Shown here in pieces: positions 39,658 to 47,213 of a stretch of 64,000 bases of DNA. Both the position numbers and the translations under genes were made by a program. The DNA comes from Henningerozyma blattae CBS 6284 (lineage: Eukaryota; Ascomycota; Saccharomycetes; Saccharomycetales; Saccharomycetaceae). Location: the NCBI RefSeq assembly GCF_000315915.1, contig NC_020194.1, forward strand, positions 428,931 to 492,930, written 5' to 3'. How positions within the stretch are numbered: the stretch's first letter is position 1; each line of letters opens with the position of its first letter. The notes beneath the pieces were generated by a model. That model did not search any database. It saw only the letters and a program-made list of their open reading frames with translations, and was not told where the DNA came from.

Positions 39658-40422
39658 ATGAGTGGTTACGATAGAGCCTTATCCATTTTTTCCCCAGATG
39701 GTCATATTTTCCAAGTAGAATATGCTTTAGAAGCTGTGAAAAGAGGTACATGTACAGTTGGTATTAAAGGTACCGATTGTGTCGTTTTAGGCTGTGAAAG
39801 GAGATCGACCTTAAAATTACAAGATACAAGAATCACACCATCTAAAATCTCAAAAATTGATAATCATATAGTGCTATCTTTTTCTGGTTTAAATGCAGAC
39901 TCACGTATATTGATTGAAAAGGCCCGTGTTGAAGCTCAATCTCATAAATTAACAGTCGAAGATCCAGTAACTGTTGAATACTTAACAAGATATATTGCGG
40001 GTGTTCAACAAAGATATACCCAATCAGGTGGTGTCAGACCATTTGGTATTTCTACATTAATTGCAGGCTTTGATCCTAGAGATAATACACCAAGATTATA
40101 CCAAACTGAACCAAGTGGTATTTACTCAGCTTGGACCGCTCAAACAATCGGTAGAAACTCAAAAACTGTACGTGAATTCTTAGAAAAAAATTATGACAGA
40201 GATGAGCCTCCTTCTACTGCGGAGGAATGTATTAAATTAACTATTAAATCATTATTGGAAGTGGTACAGACTGGTGCTAAGAATATCGAAGTCACTTTAG
40301 TTAAACCAAATAATGAAATCATCGCTTTAACTACTGAAGAAATTGCTAAATATGTGGAAGAAATTGAAGAGGAAAAGAAACAAATTCAAGAAGAAAAAAA
40401 GAAGAAGAAATCTAGCCAATAA
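39658..40422 (+). CDS. PRE6: PRE6, 20S proteasome alpha-4 subunit
   Basis: This 254-residue protein equals S. cerevisiae Pre6 in length and is highly similar from the start ([30 protein letters not shown]). It shows the proteasome alpha signature ([21 protein letters not shown]), which forms the gate and outer ring of the 20S core. The central motifs [27 protein letters not shown] and [12 protein letters not shown] are intact. The C-terminus is a charged Glu/Lys tail. Alpha subunits are not catalytic. An Rpn4-like box upstream fits co-regulation with other proteasome genes. Confidence 0.98.
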   Translation: MSGYDRALSIFSPDGHIFQVEYALEAVKRGTCTVGIKGTDCVVLGCERRSTLKLQDTRITPSKISKIDNHIVLSFSGLNADSRILIEKARVEAQSHKLTVEDPVTVEYLTRYIAGVQQRYTQSGGVRPFGISTLIAGFDPRDNTPRLYQTEPSGIYSAWTAQTIGRNSKTVREFLEKNYDRDEPPSTAEECIKLTIKSLLEVVQTGAKNIEVTLVKPNNEIIALTTEEIAKYVEEIEEEKKQIQEEKKKKKSSQ

Positions 40423-40832
40423 TTAAATTTGGATTAAGATAAAAATTCAATGCATTATGAATTCGTTCGAACTTTTTTGAGTGTAATCTAATGTTATTTT
40501 ACATGAATTTTATGATATATGATATAGATCATCGAATGATATTGATAGGTTAAAGTTAACCATACATTACTTTTCTCTATATTCAGGCATATACCTGTAT
40601 AAATGCGCATGTATATATATATGTACGTATGTATGTATTTATATATATTTTAAACTAGCACTTCGTATAATAGGATTATCATACCTTTACATTGATATAA
40701 GCATAAGGTGTCATTCCAAATAGAGTTCAATATTATTTCATATTGTGGGTTCTTCTATGTAAAATTTGATTTATGGTAGTACTCTAACTATTTTAATAGT
40801 CACGTGATTATTGAGTGTCTGTCAAAAAGAAA
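40423..40832. other. PRE6 3' flank
   Basis: 410 bp of AT-rich sequence with a (TATG/TGTA)-type run at about 40608-40645. Nothing else recognised. Confidence 0.5.
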
Positions 40833-40906
40833 CGACCCCAGAGAGGATTGAACTCTCGATCTTGCGATTAACAGTCGCACGCCTTAACCAGCTTGGCCAT
40901 GGAGTC
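40833..40906 (-). tRNA. tRNA-Asn (GTT)
   Basis: A 74-nt cloverleaf read on the minus strand. The acceptor stem GACTCCA pairs with TGGGGTC (G-T wobble included), the D-arm is GCCAAGCTGGTTAAGGC, the anticodon GTT is at 40870-40872, and the T-arm is GAGAGTTCAATCCTCTC. It is near-identical to S. cerevisiae tRNA-Asn. A T5 run at 40824-40828 follows as terminator. The Ty3-like LTR upstream stops 17 bases short of the gene. Confidence 0.97.
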
Positions 40907-40923
40907 TTTTATTTGCTGAAAGA

Positions 40924-41335
40924 CATTGTAAACCAACTTAGTAGTACGATACACTTAAATAGTAACTACCAACTTAACTAAACAATCTTATTAACTTAAC
41001 ACCAGTTAATCCTTCGAACTTACGCATATAATTGTTGTTCTTCTTAAACTAAATAACTGTATAAAAGAACTATAAATTTATGTCTTAAGTCTGAAAAGCT
41101 GGCCTTTAAATACTTTTCAAAGGTCAACGCCAGCTCTTCCATTTTACTTTAATTGATCTGTTTATAAACTTACTTACAAGGGTAGAAGTGCACAGTTTGA
41201 GTAATGCTGGCTAACTAGTAGAGATTATGCATCGAACAGATATTCACAGGTATGCAACTAGCAGTTGCTCAGTGTTATGTATAATTTCTAGTTAGCAACT
41301 TATAGATGAGTATAAAGTCGATCTCGTCTACAACA
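40924..41335 (-). mobile_element. Ty3/sigma-like solo LTR upstream of tRNA-Asn
   Basis: 412 bp flanked by an exact 5-bp duplication AAAGA (40919-40923 and 41336-41340). On the minus strand it starts TGTTGTAGACGAG and ends GGTTTACAATG; TGTTGTA is also how the S. cerevisiae Ty3 LTR begins. The insertion junction lies 17 bases upstream of the mature tRNA-Asn 5' end. That is the position of Pol III initiation, where Ty3 integrates. No internal coding sequence remains. Confidence 0.8.
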
Positions 41336-41417
41336 AAAGAACTTCTGAAGTACCTCTATTTTATTGTTTATTTTTGTCAAACATGTTTTTTTCTGGAGGA
41401 TCTCAATTATATGAAAG

Positions 41418-41591
41418 TACTGGGAGTTCAAGAGAGTTAGTACATTGTTATACAGTGTTTAAGATGTAAAGACGATTACTTTATTTAGACATATATAGTA
41501 AATACTATATTAAAATGAATATATTTCAATAAGTCACGTGATAAAATATTTTACCACTTAATTAGAAAAATGATATAATCATATTCCAGCA
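41418..41591 (-). mobile_element. Solo LTR-like element (family A) with GAAAG target duplication
   Basis: 174 bp, TGCTGGAATAT...CTCCCAGTA on the minus strand, flanked by exact GAAAG copies (41413-41417 and 41592-41596). It matches the copies at 30952-31168 and 59121-59337 but lacks their 43-base internal hairpin segment. Confidence 0.75.
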
Positions 41592-41837
41592 GAAAGTAGT
41601 TCTTTTATTATCAACTGTTCAATAAAGATTTTATTATCTACTAGATGGGCTATTAATTAGAAGTCTTTTATGTACCCATATAGCACTACCAATATTTCTT
41701 TTAAGAAAATGAAAACCTTTCGGATTATCTCTATTGTGCTTAAAAAAAGCAAATAGAAGGAATATTATGAAGTAGAGTATTTGCAGATTATTAATTGAAA
41801 GTGTAACATATTTATCTCAATAGCATATATTATAAAG

Positions 41838-42146
41838 ATGGAAAATATTGAACCTAATTCAGGAGTTCATCCGGTGGAATTATGTGTTTATTCAATTCTT
41901 TCATCGAATTTGGACGGAATTTACCAAACGATAAATCAGCTTCGAGAATCTCAAGCACTGATTATTATTCTTTTAAGAGATATTAAGCAATCATTAAATG
42001 AAGAAAATGAAATACTATATGATAATGATGATAATACTGTATATATTGAAAACTCAAAAAGAGTGAAAAATATAAAGAGAAGAATTCATGTTTTAAATAA
42101 AAGGTTGGTTCAAATTCAAGAAAAGATTAAAAAATTACAAGGATAA
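41838..42146 (+). CDS. SNN1: SNN1, SNAPIN-like BLOC-1 subunit
   Basis: This 102-residue protein is the same length as S. cerevisiae Snn1, with the recognisable start [38 protein letters not shown] and a helical, charged C-terminal half. Snn1 is a subunit of the yeast BLOC-1-type endosomal complex, which regulates Rab5 (Vps21) through Msb3. In S. cerevisiae SNN1 lies near END3, as here. The end is 77 bp from the convergent OST3/OST6-type gene. Confidence 0.9.
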   Translation: MENIEPNSGVHPVELCVYSILSSNLDGIYQTINQLRESQALIIILLRDIKQSLNEENEILYDNDDNTVYIENSKRVKNIKRRIHVLNKRLVQIQEKIKKLQG

Positions 42147-42223
42147 CCATGCTATTTATTGTGAATACTTGATTATCTAAATTATTATATTTATAAAGAG
42201 TTTTGCATATTCCATGAGCATCC

Positions 42224-43210
42224 TTAAATAGCTGATTTGTTCAAATCTGACTTTTGAAGATTAAATAAAGATCTATTCAGCTCATACTTTAACTGAAACA
42301 GTTCTCTGAATACTGAAAAAACTAGTATAATTAATATACTACATGTTATAGAGATTATTGCAGACATTGAAATGCCTTTGTCGGGGTTTTTGTAATTTTG
42401 GTACATGGGCTTAATCAATGGAATAATGTTTGTTAATAATACTACAAGCCCAAGTAAAATGCTATGAATGATAAAAATATAATAAGTTTCAATTCCGTAT
42501 TGTTTTTGGAGCTTATTCCGTAGTAAAATTAGTCTCATTCCATTTTCATCATAACCAAATACTCCTAATTTATTCACAGATTTATACATATGTCCACTAA
42601 TCATTAAGATAATGAAAGTTAAAGAACAAAATGCCCATACGAATTTACTTTGAACCGCATTAACAGCAAGTTTATGATGACGGTATATAAGAAATGAAAC
42701 ATTTAACGCTAATATTATTCTTAAAAATATAATTACATAGTCTGTGGGCATTTTTATTTGAAAAGCTGGAACTTCTAAAATTCTTGATATTTGATCCACT
42801 ATGTCATGAATTCTATCTTCTTCAGTTTTAAAGTGTTTTTGAATATCTATAGTATGATTTACATCAATAATATTAGTAGGGAATATCACAATATTTGGGA
42901 TTTTAAATGGAAGCTCAGTTTCAGAATCTACAATATTTATTTGAATGAAAGCAATGGGGGTTATTGAAATGTTATAATTGGTTGTCCATGCCGAAGATAT
43001 GATTTTGAATTCATCTTCTAATGCAGTGGTATCGGTAGTTCGTTTTTTTGAAGAAGATTCATAAGTGAATAAAACAATTGACGAAGAATTTCTAGGTAAC
43101 TGAGTTAATTGAGTTTTGTTTATAAATATTATATTATTTTTATTCTTTTGATTTGCAATAGCTTGATTAATATTAATTAATTGTAATAGCAAAAGTATTA
43201 GAAATATCAT
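42224..43210 (-). CDS. OST3/OST6-type oligosaccharyltransferase subunit lacking the CxxC motif
   Basis: This 328-residue protein has a signal peptide (MIFLILLLLQLININQA), a lumenal thioredoxin-like domain (about 20-160), and four C-terminal membrane segments (about 165-183, 193-211, 246-268, 281-303). The TM region WAFCSLTFIILMISGHMYKSVN is typical of the family. Ost3 (350 aa) and Ost6 (332 aa) are alternative oligosaccharyltransferase subunits whose lumenal CxxC forms mixed disulfides with substrates to aid N-glycosylation. Here the lumenal domain contains no cysteine at all: the stretch after SIVLFTYESSSKK, where CxxC is expected, reads RTTDTTALEDEF. It may be a redox-inactive Ost6-like protein. 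The length favours Ost6, but I do not assign the symbol. Confidence 0.85.
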   Translation of the reverse strand: MIFLILLLLQLININQAIANQKNKNNIIFINKTQLTQLPRNSSSIVLFTYESSSKKRTTDTTALEDEFKIISSAWTTNYNISITPIAFIQINIVDSETELPFKIPNIVIFPTNIIDVNHTIDIQKHFKTEEDRIHDIVDQISRILEVPAFQIKMPTDYVIIFLRIILALNVSFLIYRHHKLAVNAVQSKFVWAFCSLTFIILMISGHMYKSVNKLGVFGYDENGMRLILLRNKLQKQYGIETYYIFIIHSILLGLVVLLTNIIPLIKPMYQNYKNPDKGISMSAIISITCSILIILVFSVFRELFQLKYELNRSLFNLQKSDLNKSAI

Positions 43211-44115
43211 AATAAGCTTCTAACATTGATTTCGAATTGTTGTAATGAAATTGAATAGTAATACCATTTAAGTGTTATTTCCTTTTTTACTGAAGGTTTT
43301 TTTATGTTAATTTTCCAATATTTGAGATGCAGCGGTGACCGAAATTTAAGGTGCCATTTGACTATTTTAAGTAAGTCCGTGTGCTCCACATAAATTTACA
43401 TACAAAAGAGAATTATATTTTTATACAATTAACATACTCTTACTCATAAATATATGCAATTTTAAAGGTATTATCTATATATCTAATATCCATAAGTGGT
43501 AGGACTTATGTTTTAACATGTAATGATTTTACAATGGTAGTACGTCTGTAAGTTAACTTAACAATGGTAAGTAATAGATTGAGCAAATATACACTTTTAA
43601 ATGTAATTACAAGAGGAATTACGATAATTTTTTTTCTTAGTTTTATGTTTTGTTTAGGGAAGTGAATCTGAAATCTGTTTCTTTGAAAACTACGTAAGTT
43701 CTAATTTTGTAAATAATAAAGAGTTTTAAAAATTACAAATGTTTGACAAGAAATAAAAATCATAAAAAATATTCTTTAAATATAAACAAAAAAAAATTTA
43801 AGGATATCTATATACACGTTCAAAGTAACAAAACGTAATACTAGTAAAGTTTCTAAAAAAACAAAAAAGAAACAAGAATGCCATTAGAATCATAAAACAA
43901 ATCATATAGTCGTAAGGGTGAGTTTGGACATCGTTTTTTTTATTTTATTTTAATTTCATTTTTCGTTTAAAATATTAAAAATAGATATATATATAGGTGT
44001 ATAAATATATTTGAAATATGAAAAAAACAAAATATGCACAAACATTCCAAAGTGAGAAATCTGAATTTCTATATTAAGGTTCTATAGTATAGTGGGAGAG
44101 GTTACCAATATATAC
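43211..44115. other. Upstream region of the OST3/OST6-type gene, END3 3' flank
   Basis: 905 bp, AT-rich, with no recognisable gene, RNA or repeat. Confidence 0.5.
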
Positions 44116-45150
44116 TCAATTTCTTTCAAAAGTCTTAACTTGATCATTAATCGATTGTAATTCAGTCTTTCTATTATTCAAGAAGCCTTCCAAAGAAGCG
44201 ACTTGTTCTTCCATACTTTTCAAATCATCCATTATAGCACTAACGTTTACAGTAGCGCTTGAATTAGTGGGGACAGCATTTGCTATTTGTCTTTTATAAC
44301 GAAGTAAACCTTCGTACTGTTCTTTCAGTAGGGCGGTGTTACCATTATAATTTGTTGGTGAGACAGGTGGTATATTTGTCTTATTTATAGTAGATGTAGA
44401 GGTAGAGGAAGTTGTAGTTGTAGTTGTAGTAGAAGTTGTGCTTGGTTTTGGATTATTTTGGATTGATTTTGGATTTGTTGGAGTTGAAGCTTGATTTCTA
44501 CATATTTCAGCCAATTGACTTGGTAATGTAGTTGGTAATTCACAACCTAAATCATTCCGTTGTTTTAAAATATGAATGAAATAAAAAGCAGGATATTTTT
44601 GAACTGAAGGCAAATTTTTTGGATTAACTAACTGCCACATCTTATCATAATCTGAATTAGCCAGATTAAAGAATTTTGATTTTAAATTTAAAGATAAAGA
44701 AGCGAAGGTGAATTGATCATTATTAGAGATAGAATTTAAGATGGATTGATATTCACTTTTTTGAAAATCAGTTACATTCCAATTGACTTGCTTAACTTCA
44801 ACTTTTGGATCACTTTCTCTTTCCTTTTCAGTATTTTTCTTTCTTTCTTCTAACAATTTAGTCTTACTACCTGGTACTAACCAATCTGGTAATTCCTTTG
44901 GTACCTCTGTAGTGACTTTATTAACCATATCAAATAACAACCTCATACAAATGACGAATTCTTCGAAATCTAAATTATCATCATCATCAATATCGGCAAG
45001 AAACCAAATCTTATTCGTCACTGATGTATCTAGTTTTGAATTGTAAAGGATTGGTTTGACTTGATCATAATTTACTTTATTATCAGAAGGTTTTAAAGTT
45101 GTGAAGATTTTCCAATATTTCTTAATTTCATCCTGATCTAATTTTGGCAT
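44116..45150 (-). CDS. END3: END3, EH-domain endocytic protein, Pan1 partner
   Basis: This 344-residue protein is close to S. cerevisiae End3 (349 aa). The N-terminal EH domain (about 1-100) has an EF-hand loop DIDDDDNLDFEE at 53-64 and the following helix FVICMRLLFDMVN, then PKELPDWLVPGSK. A second EH-like region is at about 125-210. A Thr/Ser/Pro-rich linker with a poly-Thr/Ser run follows at about 235-255, and the C-terminal part is helical (about 270-344) and in the family binds Pan1. End3 joins Pan1 and Sla1 in endocytic coats; Pan1 is encoded at the other end of the window. Confidence 0.96.
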   Translation of the reverse strand: MPKLDQDEIKKYWKIFTTLKPSDNKVNYDQVKPILYNSKLDTSVTNKIWFLADIDDDDNLDFEEFVICMRLLFDMVNKVTTEVPKELPDWLVPGSKTKLLEERKKNTEKERESDPKVEVKQVNWNVTDFQKSEYQSILNSISNNDQFTFASLSLNLKSKFFNLANSDYDKMWQLVNPKNLPSVQKYPAFYFIHILKQRNDLGCELPTTLPSQLAEICRNQASTPTNPKSIQNNPKPSTTSTTTTTTTSSTSTSTINKTNIPPVSPTNYNGNTALLKEQYEGLLRYKRQIANAVPTNSSATVNVSAIMDDLKSMEEQVASLEGFLNNRKTELQSINDQVKTFERN

Positions 45151-45259
45151 TCTATGATAAATTTATAAGTTGAGTTCCAAAAATAGGATACAGTATTTCA
45201 ATTATGTATCGTAACAACAAAAGTAAGAATTAGTTATGCTTAGCTAATAATAGCGTCTA

Positions 45260-45291
<32 letters not shown>

Positions 45292-46284
45292 GTTATTATT
45301 TTGTCTTTTCTTTTTTTGATTACAATGAATACTCTAAGGGAGAGAGAAGGAAGATACAGGGTTCAAGGATTCTTACAACAGATCATAATCAACGATAGAT
45401 AATACCTGATTGATTGTTAGTTATTGGTTCTTGGAAATTTGGCAATTTGCTCATTGCCAATTCCTTGGATTCCAATCCTTATTGTTCTGGAGATGTTTGG
45501 ACAAAACGGAGCTTTGCCGTTTTCGAGAATTCAGGAAGCCGAACACCGAGAAAATGGGAAATGCAAGAAAAACAAAAACAACAACTAATACGCCGTGCGG
45601 AGTGATCAGGGGTTGGCGCGACGACTGCGCGTATATATATATATATATATATAATGACAAGTGACGGTGTAGATCCTTCTTCATATTATTAGGAACATTA
45701 TTTTATTATATTATTATTACCAGCCAAATAAAAGTTTATACTCATATTCTATGCTGTTCATTAAATTTAATCGCCCAGCTATATGAACATTATGTTTAGA
45801 ACTAACAAATATAACTTCTATGGTGCTTTGTTACTTTTGTATCTCTTTTTTTAGATACGTCATGGGTATATTATCTAGAATTAAATCACAAGGACCCTAT
45901 TATGGAAACGAGACAACATGATGAAGTCTAAAGGTAATAGAATAGTTAATAATTCGGAAGGCTGTTTGACCCGCAGTTGCTATATTGTTTGTGCTCAACT
46001 ACTCGAATACGCCATTGATCGGACTAATTATTACAAGATAAGAGATCACGAATGCTTATTGGACTACATCACAGACTCATTTCTAAAATTAGGTTGTGCT
46101 TACCTTTTTTTTTATTTTTTTTACTTTTATATCCAGATCTCCATACATTACGTTAACATTTTTATTTGCTTTACCATATTGGAATCATTAATTTAATTGC
46201 ATATCCATTTAACTCGCAAAATATTTCCCGCTCGGGCTGATCAAGGCGGTTGCCTGGGTTGCCTAGGAAACCATAAACCCCGGG

Positions 46285-46291
46285 TTACCCG
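46285..46291 (+). promoter_or_regulatory. Reb1-type site in the AXL2 promoter
   Basis: TTACCCG within CGGGTTACCCGTC, directly before the SBF/MBF cluster. Confidence 0.4.
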
Positions 46292-46337
46292 TCTGCTTGA
46301 GTTTAAAAGAAAAGCAACGTCATTACAGACGGTAAAA

Positions 46338-46672
46338 CGCGAAAAGAACAGTTTCTGTCGCGAAAAGAAACACTCTATTTAGCACAGGGTCGTCAGTCGC
46401 GAAACGCGTCGATGTTAAACTCACACCGCCACGCCAATTAACTGTCCGTATTTGGAATTTACCGTCTTTTTTCGCGCCGACTCAAGCCCAGTCTATCCTT
46501 CCAATCCATGCCTAATGGGGAAATTGGAAATCGGATGGCTCAAACGCTGGCGTGTTGATGGTAAGTAAAATTTCGTGTCGATATTTCAGATGGCTGTCGT
46601 GTCGACACGCATAGGGCAGCCGGGCCAAAGTGCCTGTAGTCAGACCCGTGAATTGGAGCCCTCGACACGAAA
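46338..46672. promoter_or_regulatory. Cluster of six SCB-type sites and one MCB upstream of AXL2
   Basis: Within 335 bp the SCB consensus CRCGAAA occurs six times: CGCGAAA at 46338-46344, 46359-46365 and 46398-46404; TTTCGCG at 46470-46476; TTTCGTG at 46571-46577; CACGAAA at 46666-46672. One MCB (ACGCGT, 46404-46409) overlaps the third. These bind Swi4-Swi6 and Mbp1-Swi6 in yeasts. The cluster ends 541 bp before AXL2, whose S. cerevisiae counterpart peaks in late G1. Confidence 0.7.
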
Positions 46673-47213
46673 GTGTTCACGAAGTGTGTTTATTGAGAAG
46701 CATGGCAGGCCCATGTTAATGGTTTAGGAAATTGTGGGTTTCGCATCTCGATCTAATTGCTCAAGTTGATCTCGAGCTTGGTCAAATATAATGACAAGGT
46801 TTTAGCAATTATTGTTAAACTGGCCTTGCCAGTTTATTTTGCCATGGTCATATCCATTTTATCTAATCTCTATTCTATTTTAAACCAGAAAATAAATACA
46901 TCAATAGATCTGTTCTTCCAATTGACAAACTTTCATTCAGGTAATATATATCACACGATTATCTCATCCCGTTTTAAAAAAATAAGTTTGATACTTGAGC
47001 AAGAAAAAGCCATACCATTTATATTGGAAATACATTTAGACATCCTATAAATATATTGACTCTACCTTCAGATATTTAATTTCATTAGCTCGATAACAAA
47101 CAATTACCAACCTAGACATATTTAAGAGAATACACATCATACATAGACGCACACACACAAACATACACAAACACAGCTTACTTTATAAGAATTGTCATTT
47201 TGCATATACAGGA

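Larger units (their letters stand above)
45151..47213. promoter_or_regulatory. Divergent END3/AXL2 promoter region with SBF/MBF site cluster
   Basis: 2.06 kb between divergent genes. The END3 side has an (AAT)n run (about 45257-45290) and a (TA)n run (about 45632-45652). The AXL2 side is GC-richer (46220-46700) and carries a Reb1-type TTACCCG (46285-46291) plus a dense group of Swi4/Mbp1-type sites listed separately. No gene is supported. Confidence 0.6.

Noticed and set aside
43207..43389. N-terminal extension or small gene upstream of the OST3/OST6-type gene
   Set aside because: Different frame and no homology; the signal peptide at the annotated start is convincing.
46757..47050. 97-codon frame upstream of AXL2
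   Set aside because: It begins with TTG, has no family resemblance and lies in the AXL2 promoter.
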